Positions 1 to 13,515 of a stretch of DNA of 64,000 bases are shown in pieces. Both the position numbers and the translations under genes were made by a program. Position 1 is the first letter of the stretch; every line of letters begins with the position of its first letter. The stretch comes from Chrysoperla carnea (lineage: Eukaryota > Arthropoda > Insecta > Neuroptera > Chrysopidae). The notes below the pieces were generated by a model. The model searched no databases and had not been told where the DNA came from. It saw only the letters and a list, made by a program, of their open reading frames with translations. The stretch is from positions 86,748,520-86,812,519 of the forward strand of contig NC_058339.1 in the NCBI RefSeq assembly GCF_905475395.1, in the 5' to 3' direction.

Positions 1-46
1 AAAATACTTAAGTACGACATGTTCGGGGTGGTAGACAAGCTCATCG
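1..46 (+). CDS. possible 3' part of an upstream exon of the 362-6876 gene
   Basis: The first 46 bases are less AT-rich than the DNA around them and read open in one frame, ending in KYDMFGVVDKLI. A possible donor (CG|GTGCAG) follows base 46 and leaves phase 1. That is the phase needed by the acceptor at 355-356 (ttttcag|AT GAA ATG). Joined, the reading is ...DKLI-D-EMKSMPV.... The phase match is seen; that this is a real exon is inference. The stretch is very short, runs off the window, and the donor is not canonical. Confidence 0.25.
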
Positions 47-361
47 GTGCAGTATTTTTCTTATACAAAATATTTTATTGTTAATAATTATTAATGTTAT
101 CAAGTGGTCATAGTGTCAAGGAAATTCCTGGTTGCGTTTCTTCTGAACGGTAATTCAAATATGACGCTCGGCCGACTTTTTATTATTAGACTTCAAAATG
201 AAAATTTTCGATAGTTATTCGCGTTTTTTATCCAGCATACCAAGCTTTAGACAAAAATTTAAAAACATATTACACAGTTTAAAAATTATTCTAGAAATTG
301 ATTTTAAAAAATATTCAACATACACGAAAAAAACTTTGTAATATAAAAATTTTCAGATGAA
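47..361 (+). other. intron or 5' flank of the first gene
   Basis: AT-rich, with no supported gene. It ends in a clear splice-acceptor-like tract (aaaaattttcag, ending at 356) directly before the first long exon. The ATG at 362 is therefore probably preceded by at least one more exon, either non-coding or coding. Confidence 0.4.
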
Positions 362-3300
362 ATGAAATCCATGCCCGTTATAAACAAAGCTCTAGTTGTT
401 AGATTTGGCAAGAAGACCGAAACGAATAATAACAATGAATATCTAACAAAATATATTGAAAATACAAAATCAAGTACCGTAAATACGAACAGCAACCATA
501 AAATCACAAAAATTGATTCAACAACGCCATTACGAAAAAGTCCAATTGTATTTAATAATATAAAATTACCACGTGCCACATTACATTCCTTAAAATCAAC
601 ATCATTAATCATGAATACAATTCAACAAAGTAAACAACAACAAGAAACAATCGCAACAACTGTAGTTCCTAATTACCAAAAATCACAAACATCCGACTCA
701 ATATCATCCGAATCATATCATTCGATAAGTAGTACAACAACCACCGATGATTTTATTATACCGAAACAATTAGAAGCTTTAAAGAAATTATATGAAGATG
801 CTGGTGAATTAAGTGATGATAGTGAGCGGGCTGATGAAGAAGTTCGAAGTTATATGAGTGCTGACACGGAGGATAATGATAAAGTTGTCCCAGTATTATC
901 AGCATCACCGTTAAAAGATGATACAAGCAGTGTGTTGTCAGGAAGTTGGAGTAAAATGCGTGCAATACAAATGTCACAAACGTTTAAAAAGTTAAAAAGT
1001 GATTTAAAACCAACACAAATTAACAATAATAACAATAACAATAATAGTAATAATAATTGTTCATTAAATGCAATTATAACAATGGATAATTGCGATAAGA
1101 AATACGTTGAAAACAACAGAGGTATATTTTTTTAAAATTTATTTATTATAAATGAACAATATCCGTTATTGAGTGAAATTCATAATTATTTTTATAATTT
1201 ATAATTGAAAATAAGTGATACTTTATCTGGTGGTAGGATTTGAATTAGCTTCGATAGTAAAAAAACGGGAGCTCTTCTTTACGCGTTGAAGTGCTCCAAA
1301 TGGTATCGAACTGAGCACTGAGAATCCCACGTCTGAGCAATTGACACTAAAAATATTTAGTGTAAATTTTATTTACTCAGGTGTAAGTCGTTCAGCTCTA
1401 TACCGTTTGAATCACTTCAAATCGTCTTATTTTTTAAGGTTTGAAGTGTTTGAAGTGAAAAATTTTCCACACTTACATAAATGATATTGAGGATTGATTT
1501 ATTAATTATGAAATATGGATTAGGAAATACCTACCAGTCTGCTTTTTAACTGTCGAAACTAATTCTACGAATCGCCATTCTGGCGTTAAGTTATCTTTTG
1601 TGAATAGACTCAAAAACTAAAAAATATCTAGATTTAATCTGTAGAAACAGCAAAATAGTTCTAAGACCAGCGCATATTTCTTTGAAATTTATTTGCACCA
1701 AGTCGCTTTATCTAGACATAATCACTTAAGGTATATTGCATTAGAAATAAATGTTAAAAGTTATACACTAAAGTTTTTTTATCTCGAAGGAAAATATTTT
1801 CTAGTTTTTTAATTTCCTGAAAATGAATGTGAAAAGTTGGGCCCTTCTTACTCTTACAAAACGTAATGGAATAATTTTGACAGTAAAAACTGTTTTGATT
1901 TTTTCATAAAGAAAAAATTAAAAGTTTTTTCACAAAACGCGTTTGAGAGTTCTAATATTTTAGTTGAAGTTAAGTTAAAAATACTTTTTTTTAAAACACT
2001 CAAAAAAATCACTTGTACATATTTATTTTTACACACACATTCATATGAATGTGTATTTCCATATATAAACATTTCTCTCTACCTACATTACCGACTAAGA
2101 TTTATGATAACTTCGTTTAAGTCACTCACAGATGGAGAGACTATAGTTCGCGATATACTTTAATTCCATTATAAGTAAATATCAGTAAAACTTCAGAGCA
2201 GAGGATGTTAAAGGAATTTTAATTAAAGAATTTAAATTTAATTAAGAAGGAAGATTTATAAATATTTTCGGGTAGTGTAGATACTGTTAAAATTGTTTGG
2301 GCTTCAAGAGCTGATTACCTGAAAAGTGTAGTTTCTTGACTATCGCGCTTCTTAAGTGTTGTCAGGCTACCTAATGATTACGTCTACTCAAATTTCCGCC
2401 CTGATTCCAACTAATCTTAAAAATGTACTCGGATTACACTGAAATGTATTTTGATATGCGTTGTTTAGTTAAGACTCTAAAAATACAAATATTCAAGTTT
2501 TAAATTAAAATGGGAATTGGAAAAATCTGTGTATTAAATTTGACAACAGACATTTTGTCACTAGTTCGATCAAATAAAATAATTAAAAAAATAATTTTTC
2601 AAAATTTTCAAATTACAGAGAGTGTGAATCAACGTTGGACAAAATTTACGTCAAAAGAACAACCGAATAATAGTTGCACATCAAACACGTATGAAAATGT
2701 GAAACATACTCCAAAACAAGTACCAACAAATAATACACGTAGTTATACAATTCCAAACACTGAGAAATTTGATGGTTCGCCATCTTCAACGAAACGTCAT
2801 TATCCAATGAAATTATCCGCACAAAAATATTATGAAAATACAAATAATTTAACATCACCATCTTTAGTTGGACTACAAACAACAACCCAGTCAACACAAT
2901 CAACGCAAACCTCACAAACAACACGCACTGAAACAAATAATAAATATTTTATGACGAATGGTAAAACATTCGAAGAGAATTTACGAAAATATCCAAGCGA
3001 AAAATTACAAAACTATAATGAGATTATAACCGAACGAAAATCGACGAAAGAGTTAAATACTAGACGATCACAATCACCGACTAAAGAAATAACATATTTA
3101 AATCGACGTAATTCGAATAAGAGTAACATGACCCGAAGATCATCATCACCGACAAATAATGGTATACGTGAAACAATACGCTTACGACCAGTACCAACAT
3201 ATTTTGGTGCAATACGCTCACCCCGAACTCCTCGAAAATATAGTGAAAAAGTTAATGTTTTAGAAAAAAGTGAGACAAATAATTCTTTACTTACAAATAA

Positions 3301-6300
3301 ACCCGATTTACTTTGCCATAATTCAATAAGTACACGAATTGGTTCCGATATTAAAACCAAAGTAATCAAAGAAATTAGCGAAGATAAACTTCGCCGTGAT
3401 TCACCAATTCCTAACAGTGAGAAATTACCTTCACCGATTTATGCAAACTTAGAAGAAATTAAATCAAATAAATATTCATCGCGTACCTCAGAAACAATTG
3501 AAAATGAAACAGCAATTTTAGAAGAATTAACTCGTGCAGCTGATCAAATACTTTTAGCTGTGAATGGATACACTGATGAGGAGTCATTAAAAATAAGTAC
3601 CGAAGATGATGACGACGATATAAAACGTAAACGAGGATACGAACGTAAAACTGCCGATGTTTTAGGAACAATTTCGGAAACAAAATCATGGAGTCAAAAA
3701 ACAAAAGTATCCGAAAAGTCATCGGTGTCATCAAAAGTGACACAAAGTACACGTTTAACGAAATCACGAACGCCATCCACATCATCAATTGATAGTATAA
3801 ATACGAATAGTAAAACGAAAATTGTGGAAAAGAAAGAAGTTGATGAACAACGACATAAACGAAAATCTTCGAATGAATCCTCTGTGAAAACAACCACACG
3901 AGCTCGTCGATTACAACGTGCTAGTAGTCGAGAGGCTTTGTTGCAATCACATGGTAGTTCTTCGGAGGATATTGCGACACCTATTGTTCCGGCCAGGAAA
4001 CCACGAGCAACACGTCGAGTTAAAAGTACTGAAAATAAAGAATCGATTAATTCTTCATTGAATAGTAATTCACAAGCTAAGCGAAGAACGTCATCAAGTC
4101 AAATTTCTCGAACATCTTCATCGAAAAAGGAAGTAGACGTTGTTAAGAAAGATAGGTAATTATATTATTTTTAGAAAACTTGTAGAAAACGATTTTCGGT
4201 GGAATTTAAGATAATCATATGATCAAAAATCAAACCTATAGCTCCAGTTTTTCGGTCGATTGTAGTGAAACCTTCCAAATAGCTTAGACAGATATTGCCG
4301 CAGTATATCCTGGGCAGGATTTCTTGACAACGAACCATTAGTTTTGACTTCGTAAACAAGGACCTGCAATTGCAATGTATTTAAAATTTTGCCATGTTAC
4401 CCGAAAGTCATTTTCTATCAGAACTTTTTTGTGAATTTAAGAAATAAAAACTATATAATTTGCATTTTGTGTAGGCATTCTGTAACAACGGGTCTACCAG
4501 AAATTCGACATAAAACCGCTGTTAGCACAATTCGAAGTTCAGCTGAAAAACAAGCTGAAAAAGAGAAATTACGAAGAAGTGAAGAAAGTCGAAAACGTGT
4601 TTCATCTAGACGAGACCCACATGGTAGTTTCCAATATTCATAACATTAAAATTTAATTTTTATGGTAAATTTAATTTTTCGTTTTCGTTTTAGGATCAAC
4701 ATCCTCAAGTCGTTTAAGAAGTAATCATCCAACGTCATATCGAGGTACAGATGGACATGGCTCTACTTATGGCACAGCTAATTTACATGGAATTCAAACA
4801 GTTCCAGTGGAGCGAATAACTACAACAAACGGGAACGTTTTGTACGTACCAAATCCGGCGTATAGGTGCACCTCATTGGTAGCAGTGAATCGTGTTTCAC
4901 GGTCTGAGTGTCCGTGCCTTTGCTCGTGATAAAAAATTCGTTCATTCATAAAACAAAGCATACACACACAAATGTGTTCTTAGATTTTTAGAATAGGTAG
5001 AGCTGTAGTTTCTCTCACAAACAAATTCTCAAACATCAAATTGTAGTTAGTTTGTTTTTTATTTTTGGGTACACATTTTATTCAGTAGATTTTATCAATT
5101 TTTTAGAAATCAATTTGCCTCCATCGTATTTGATTGATTGATATAACACTGCACCAATCATTTCCATAGCACATAATATATAGCGAATGTTTTTTCTGGT
5201 ATTTTTTAATTCTAAACGTACAATTTTTATTACATTATCTCGCAAAACAAACTAGTTCGGTTATATTGGCAAAAATAAGTTAAATAAATCCAAAAATAGT
5301 TAACTATTTTTTGATTTGACGAGGAACGAAGTGTGTTTTGATATTACTCAGTCTTTTACTTTTTTTAAGAGGCAAGAATCCTTAAATATTCAGACTAAAT
5401 GTCTTTTATACCACAATATCTTGTGATAACAGAAATCTCACGATATTGCGCAAGCGCTAAGTGCGAAATTTCAAACTTCGTTTAAAATATGTTTTTAAAG
5501 CTCGGAAACGGCTCCAACTACTTTCATGAAATTTAATATGCGGGGTCTTTTGGAGCGAAAAATCGATCTAGCTAGGTTTCATTTTTAGAAAACGTCATTT
5601 TATTCGTGTTTTTAGGAACTGAAACATAAACTGCAAAATATAACTCTGCCTGATATCTATTGGCGAGTATATACATTGTACGTGATTCGTTTCGTATGTA
5701 TTGTGTGTATGAGATCCATGTCAGTTTTAAGAGACATTTTAAACGGATCTTTTATATTAGTGATAAAATTTGTGTCTTTTCAACTCGAAAAATATCGAGC
5801 AAACCTCGGTCATCCAAGTAATTTTCACTTAAGAGAAAAAGTCATTACAGAGTCGTCACAATGAAAAGTAGCGAAGGATAATTTCGATCAATATCCACTA
5901 TAGGGAAAAGACTTTACAGACTTATTTCATTTTTAAATGTCTGTCTCGCGTTAACAATTGCATCATACAAAAAGTACATGGACGGAGATGACGAAACTTT
6001 TGCTTACGAAACTAAAGGTTTTGTTATTTCAATTTGGCAACGACTGAAATTGCAAAATATTTACCGTTTTCCTTTAAAATGGAAAATCCTGTGAACTTGC
6101 ACAACCCTAAAATGAATTTTTGGATTTATTTTCTTTAAAATTAATAAAACATTTTAATGTTAATGTGAATGAAGTATTGGGTAAATTTTTTTCGGGTATA
6201 TTCTAGTACACTAAATTTTAGATTTTCCAAAATATTTTCAAAATTAAATTGAAACGAAATGTAATAAATTTTGTACCTTGTAAATAGTTTTTTTGATTTA

Positions 6301-6876
6301 TTTGACGTTAAAACGATTTAATATTTTTTTCATTTAACTCATGTAGAATTTTCTAACATTTACTTTTAGTTTTTAGCATCTTTGTATATAATCAACACTA
6401 ATCGAAAAATCCTCAATAATCCTCAGCAAATGCCACAAATATGCAATAATTTGTTCAAAAATATTTGTAATTTTATTTTATTATGTTTAGTTTTTCGATT
6501 CTCTGCTTTTGAAATAATCAACAGAATTTTTTTCGCATTTATCTAAACAGAAATTGAAACCGAGAAATTGGCCATTTTTTTGTTGAAACTTAACAAAACT
6601 TGCGCTGATGACATGTGCTTACTGTCGTAGTACTTTGATTTGAGAGATTTTGCTCAAATGGCTATTCTCATTTATACTTTATACAAATACAAACAAGGCT
6701 CCCACTAAATTATAAATATTTTTAATTATTGCTAACAATTTTTTTTGTAATCTTATGCTTAATATAATAAATACATGAATTTATTTTTACTAAAATTTTA
6801 ATTAATATATTTTTTTAAATTTTTTTTCAGATTAAATAGAAGATGCAGTCGAAATGAAGCTCTAAGTCGTCATTAA
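362..6876 (+). CDS. uncharacterised Ser/Thr/Lys-rich disordered protein, five coding exons
   Basis: Coding exons are 362-1121, 2619-4155, 4475-4623, 4694-4865 and 6831-6876. All have GT/AG borders and every junction preserves phase, giving 887 residues. I do not recognise the family. Residues 1-254 hold an acidic patch (EDAGELSDDSERADEEV), a short segment rich in K, S and M, and an Asn run from AAT/AAC repeats near 1021-1060. The second exon (about 512 aa) is Ser/Thr/Arg/Lys-rich, with repeated proline-directed sites (RRSQSP, RRSSSP, RSPRTP, SRTPSTSS) and a DDDDD acid cluster. The third exon has a short charged, potentially helical stretch (SSAEKQAEKEKLRRSEESRK). There is no signal peptide, membrane segment or catalytic motif. 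A cytoskeletal or scaffold role would fit the composition, but this is only a guess. The start may lie further upstream, because an acceptor immediately precedes the ATG. Confidence 0.7.
1122..2618 (+). other. intron 1 of the first gene
   Basis: Bounded by donor AG|GTATAT at 1121/1122 and acceptor aaattacag at 2610-2618. The joined codon is G+AG (Glu). The reading frame is open from 2510, but the bases before 2619 are intron-like. No gene or clear repeat is seen inside. Confidence 0.7.
4694..4929 (+). CDS. alternative unspliced 3' end of the first gene (exon 4 read through its donor)
   Basis: Exon 4 starts after the acceptor gttttag at 4693 and stays open across the donor at 4865 (TATAG|GTGCAC) for another 21 codons, to TGA at 4927-4929. 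If the last intron is retained, the protein ends in a Cys-containing tail (...SECPCLCS) instead of the basic tail encoded at 6831-6876. The full product would be 893 aa. Both readings are in frame. Which is used, or whether both are, cannot be told from sequence. Confidence 0.45.
4866..6830 (+). other. last intron of the first gene
   Basis: About 2 kb of AT-rich DNA between the GTGCAC donor and a strong acceptor. At 5794-5815 it holds a degenerate copy of the hairpin motif seen perfectly at 58162-58180 (TCGAGCAAACCTCGGTCATCC). A short ORF around 5676-5864 looks accidental. Confidence 0.5.
6831..6876 (+). CDS. terminal exon of the first gene
   Basis: A strong polypyrimidine tract and acceptor (ttttttttcag, ending at 6830) precede a short exon. 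It completes the split codon AG+A (Arg) and reads LNRRCSRNEALSRH to TAA at 6874-6876. The basic, Ser-rich composition continues that of the upstream exons. Because the exon is short, ORF-based gene finders would miss it. Confidence 0.55.
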
Positions 6877-7066
6877 AAATTTTGTTGTTGAAATATAAGA
6901 AAAACTACGTGATTTTAGTATTTAATTATATTATTTTAATTATAATTTTATTATATTATTAACAGATCTCTTTTTAAAATAATTATTTGAATCGTAAATT
7001 TCCTTTTTTTTTTTAAATATTATAAATTAGACCATTTATTTTAGGCGGCAAAAAATTGAGGCTTTA

Positions 7067-7072
7067 AATAAA
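7067..7072 (+). terminator. candidate poly(A) signal of the first gene
   Basis: An AATAAA hexamer lies about 190 bases after the TAA at 6874-6876. In DNA this AT-rich such hexamers are common, so support is weak. Confidence 0.3.
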
Positions 7073-7137
7073 TATTAGTGAAGTGGAATGAGAGATACTT
7101 TTCTTTTGCTATTAAAAGTAGTGTTATGCAAATCCAA

Positions 7138-7519
7138 TTCAAAATGTTGATTTTCTAATATATTTTAAACCTTTTTTATTTTCGCAAAAACGATCTCAGC
7201 CATTTCGGTGATGTAATATTGGTGAAAACACCAGTCGTGTATGTAATTATTATATGTATAAGTAAAGTTGATGGTAACATAACCAGCAATTACTATGAAA
7301 GCCATCAAGCAATTAATAATTAATGCATATTATTTTTGCCTATATGATGTCACATCATGGTGGCTCGTGTTTTAGGTCACGTGATATACATATTAAAAAT
7401 TACGACTTTTAATTTTAATATAATAAAACAATAATGTGCTTTTATGACTCAAAATCAGAATATTTAAGTATATTTCTACATAAATATTAATTTTTATCAA
7501 ATTTCAAGTACCCTATTAA
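7138..7519 (-). repeat. dispersed repeat family A, copy 1 (MITE-like)
   Basis: Reverse-orientation copy of the element at 26696-27108, 32994-33479 and 48761-49247. Shared blocks include a CACGTGA motif, a tract around GTTACCATCAACTTTA and the AAAATCAACATTTTGA block. The outer end at 7516-7519 carries TTAATAGGGTACTT, read on the minus strand. The other end is not preserved. Confidence 0.75.
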
Positions 7520-8329
7520 TTTGTGAAGTGACAAATTATTCCGCTAGTATTATTTTTGTAAGGAAGCCCAGTCCCTAAAATGATCGGACTAATTTATCCA
7601 ATTGCAATAATTATTTTCACACATTTTATTGCTAAAATAGTTTTATAGTCAAATGATTTTTGATAATATAATTCAAATGGGAAAGTGCGTTTAATTTCGG
7701 TCGGTGTTCATAGTCAGCTTTTTGAATTTAATTCCTTTTTGTTAATTAGAATAGACAGAATTCGAGAATAAGATGACCGACTATTAACGTACTCACCCGA
7801 CACTTAGCTTTCAAGTTTATTTCTTAAAATGATTTGTGTAACTTCTGAAGTGAATTTTTTAGTATGTAAGTTCCTATATGAATTGTTCTCTTTTTTTTTT
7901 AAAAACTCGACTAGCTTGCCAAAATCGATGTTAGAAATTTTTTCATTTTTTTTTTTTATATTTATAAAAAACGAATATTAAATTAAATAAAAATAACAAT
8001 TTTGATGATTATTTGTTAAAATAACATTTATAATTATTATTAAGGAATAAAATATTTAATAACAATTTATTTTAAGGTTTCTTTTTTTATTTTTCCACCT
8101 TCTTTCATACTCATAGATTATAATTCATTCAAAAGTACGTAATCTTTCTTATCTATCAAAAAATATCATCATCCAATTTGTATTAGGAGAACATGGTTCA
8201 GGAAATGCATTATTGACTTATGAAATAAGAATGTTTTACTAAATTTTCTTTTTAAATTTTTACTCTAGTCTAAAAAGAAAATTTTTGCAAGAGTAATAAA
8301 ACATTAGTGTATTTGGAACAGGATAACAT

Positions 8330-8397
8330 AGGTTAGGTTGGATTACATTGGCTGTACACGAAGGACACACTTAGGCTAGGACCCATTGTGATACCAT
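8330..8397 (-). repeat. SINE 3' fragment with AACCT tail
   Basis: On the minus strand this reads ggtatcacaatggg, then ctaagtgtgtcc, acagcca, and a short AACCTAACCT tail. The same order of blocks occurs at 17001-17093 (minus) and 53437-53617 (plus). The tRNA-like head is absent here. Confidence 0.6.
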
Positions 8398-9009
8398 GGA
8401 AAATGTTTAAAATGTCTCCACAAACTACGATATACGTATATCACACCAGTTATGAATCAACCAAAACTGACATAGCCACATGGACCGCAGACTATACACT
8501 ACATACGAAACGAACCACGTTCAAATATATAGATACTCGCCAAAAGATGTCAGGAAGAGTCATATTTTGCAGTTTATGTTTCCTTGTGTCTATAATTCCT
8601 CGCATGTCTATGAATCCTTCAAAAGCATTCTTCACTTTATTATTACTCCAAAATAAATTATTCCAAATTCAACAATAATCGTCTTTTTATAATCTTGTAA
8701 GTTTTTGTGTTTCAATATATTTTTAACCATTAGGAAGAAAATCTCTTTAATTTCACCACTTTTGTAATTTTAATTAAAAGCATTATCATTACAAATTTTA
8801 TGTGTCAACAGTTTTAAAAGTAATATATCATGGTACAATAGTAGACAGATAAGTATCCAATTTTATATTAATAAATTTGCATACTAATTATATTTAAATA
8901 CTTCAACTCAAAGGTCTTTTTTTTTTTTCTTTTTTTTTTTTTGAGATAACGGAATAGTAAATTCTTAAATGGAATTTTATATCTTTAACTCCAAATATAA
9001 CTAGTTAAT

Positions 9010-9293
9010 AAGCAGGAAACTAAAAATAAGTAAATTTGTATCAAATAATTAGTTGAGTAGTTAATTCGCGTTATGACATTTTTGGTTTTCCATTCTATTT
9101 GCTCCGTGCATGAGTTTTATTTCAAGAAGCTACCATAGTAACTAACGACACAAGCAGGAAACAAAAAATAAGTAAATTTGTATCAAATAATTAGTTGAGT
9201 AGTTAATTCGCGTTATGATATTTTTGGTTTTCCATTCTTTTTGCTCCGTGCATGAGTTTTATTTCAAGAAGCTACCATAGTAACTAACGACAC
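9010..9293. repeat. 142-bp tandem duplication
   Basis: Two adjacent copies, 9010-9151 and 9152-9293, differ at only about three positions with no length change, so the duplication is recent. The right part (from GTGCATGAGTTTTAT) and the DNA just after it resemble parts of the mariner-like element at 41227-41920. Confidence 0.9.
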
Positions 9294-9371
9294 ACTCACT
9301 ACTTTATTAATTGTAAATATGTTTTACATTGAAAATTTAATACTATTTTCTAACAAATATAAATAAGTAAT

Positions 9372-10038
9372 GAGCGACGAACGAAACTTTGTCTAAAATC
9401 GAAAAAACCTGTGAAAACTTATATTATAACCCTAAACGGGTAGTTATTGAAGTACCTTTTCAAGAAGTTAAATTAGACTAAATTTGCTACAATATGAGAC
9501 TAGAATCGTCTCTGTAGACTCAATTGTTTCCGAGATAAATCCTTTCAAAATTTATCATTTTTCTTACTTCGCGATTTTTTGAAATATTATGTCGTTTTGA
9601 GTGAATTTTGACCCTGAACAACACTAGCAGACTAAGTCGGAGGTAAGTGGAACTACTTCCCATTAGAGTAGCTTGAAATACTACTAAAATATTGCAAACT
9701 GACGTCTGAAATATTCCAAAAAATTGTCGCTCGAGGTCACAAACTTGGATTATTCATTAGGACAACATCATAAACAAGCCTGCTAAAAATCAGAACTACG
9801 TTAGCTCTGATGTATACCTAAACGTCGATAAATTTTGAAAAGCTTTATCTCGGAAATGCTTTATCTTGGGTCTACAGAGTCCATTCTGGGCGCATATAAT
9901 TGTAGCAAATTTAGTCTACTTTAAAAACGTTCTGAATAGGTTTTATAAAAAAACTAGTCCTTCAGAATTATAATCGCCAAATTCCGAAATTTTCACGGAT
10001 TTTTCAATTTTTGGCAAAGTTGCATTCGACGCTTGAGG
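9372..10038. repeat. foldback element with long imperfect inverted repeats
   Basis: The left arm (about 9372-9556) and the right arm (about 9827-10038) are reverse complements over most of their length. The shared block AGACTAAATTTGCTACAAT at 9475-9493 matches ATTGTAGCAAATTTAGTCT at 9899-9917. Part of the centre (from GAGGTCACAAACTTGGATT near 9733) is also directly repeated near 10036. No ORF is inside. Confidence 0.75.
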
Positions 10039-10432
10039 TCACAAAGTTGGATTATCGGAATAACATCAGAAAGAAGTCTGCAAAAAATCGGAAATACCGG
10101 TTTTGATGCATACTGTAATATATAAAGTTACTGTAATATTTATATTCATACTACGCTAAAATATATAAAAATTGACCACAGCGAATGAACTAACTAAATT
10201 ACTTTAAAAGTTTAAAATAAATAATAATTTAAATTTATAACTGATAATTACTTAAATTTAAATATGACCTTTGCAATTGATAAAACCCTTCTCACTGCAA
10301 TCCCCTTCTCTAAATTTTTACTACACAGATTAAAGATAATAAATATTATACACTTTCTCTAGTACACTTAAGTCATTTGTTGATTAAAGTGATTTAAATA
10401 TTTGTGTTGTGTTTTATAATAATTTCAAGAAA

Positions 10433-12541
<2,109 letters not shown>

Positions 12542-12557
12542 CCGAAAATTAGTTATA

Positions 12558-12563
12558 AATAAA
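12558..12563 (+). terminator. candidate poly(A) signal of the aminotransferase
   Basis: AATAAA starts 17 bases after the stop codon. Another hexamer lies further on, near 12939. Either could serve. Confidence 0.35.
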
Positions 12564-13252
12564 TTATACCAAAGTTCTATAAATTAAACTAATGCTATCC
12601 ATATTAATTAAACTAATTGGTTTTTCTTTCTTATATTATCTCTGAAGCATTGTTACGGAATATATTTGAGGGAAAACTGTTTATCATAAAATCTAAATTA
12701 TGTTAGATGATACTTTCTTTTAGCTAAGAATCTGAGTCGAATTTTAAATCTCCATTCTTTTGAACTCGATAACTTTGGCTTCAAACATTTTTCCGTCAAA
12801 TGTGATCTAAGAATTAGATCTTAAGGCGAATTAGATGAGAGAAAATATTGAAGGAAATGAATAAAACAAAACAAAAAAATTTAACGTAAAACTTTGATGT
12901 ATTTATTATTTTTATAGTTGAGTTTCCAAATTGTTTAAATAAATCGATTAAAGAATTTTTGCTTTTTTTTAATATAATAATAAAATAGTTTGAAATATAT
13001 GTTACAATAATATTATCAAATAAAATGTAAATATAATATATATAGATATTTAAAATATGTATAATACAATCAAGTTCAGCCTTTTTCGTTCAATATAAAA
13101 CATCCCTATTTAATGCCCCCATCCATGAATCATTTTTAAAAAAAATAACTTGTTTACAAACAATGAATTTCATTTGTTAAAAATGATTTCTATATTACCG
13201 ACTATGACGTATGAAACATTTTAAAACTTCTACACAAGAACTTATAAATTAA

Positions 13253-13515
13253 GGACATGAAACCCCCTATGCCATAAGCTTTAAGCGTCCGTAGCTGAAT
13301 TTACGGCGTCTATCTGGGCGGTATCTGGTCATCAGTCGTTGCATACTTTGTACTGCATGTCATGCTGTCTAAGGTGCATGAAGGTTATAAAGAAAGGTGA
13401 TTGAAAACAATTGAAATCGTTCAATTGATTGATAACAAGAGACAGCCTGATGCGCAGTACAAAGTCCAGATAGCCTCTTTTTTCCTGCTACCCTCTTTAC
13501 TCTAGTTTTACGTCC
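13253..13515. mobile_element. TTAA-flanked MITE, piggyBac type
   Basis: The 263-bp element sits between TTAA at 13249-13252 and TTAA at 13516-13519. The ends are inverted (GGACATGAAAC... / ...GTTTTACGTCC). A longer inner inverted repeat (ACTTTGTACTGC at 13345-13356 against GCAGTACAAAGT near 13455) makes the element fold on itself. There is no ORF. The TTAA target is characteristic of piggyBac-type transposition; assignment to that superfamily is inference. Confidence 0.7.

Larger units (their letters stand above)
6877..10432. other. intergenic region between the first gene and the aminotransferase
   Basis: No coding region is supported. It contains a minus-strand copy of a dispersed 400-bp repeat (7138-7519), a SINE tail (8330-8397), a 142-bp tandem duplication (9010-9293) and a foldback element (9372-10038). 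The ORF at 8388-8678 starts at the edge of the SINE fragment and has no recognisable domain. Confidence 0.6.

Noticed and set aside
1240..1345. Minus-strand tRNA-like boxes (GTTCGATACC at 1302-1311 with a GCTCAGACGTGGG-like upstream box); a similar pair at 10934-10967
   Set aside because: The spacing between the putative A and B boxes is only about 9-14 bases, far below that of a working tRNA-type promoter, and no cloverleaf can be drawn. At most these are decayed SINE pieces.
8388..8678. 96-codon ORF in the first intergenic region
   Set aside because: It begins within a SINE fragment, has no domain, and lacks splice or neighbour support.
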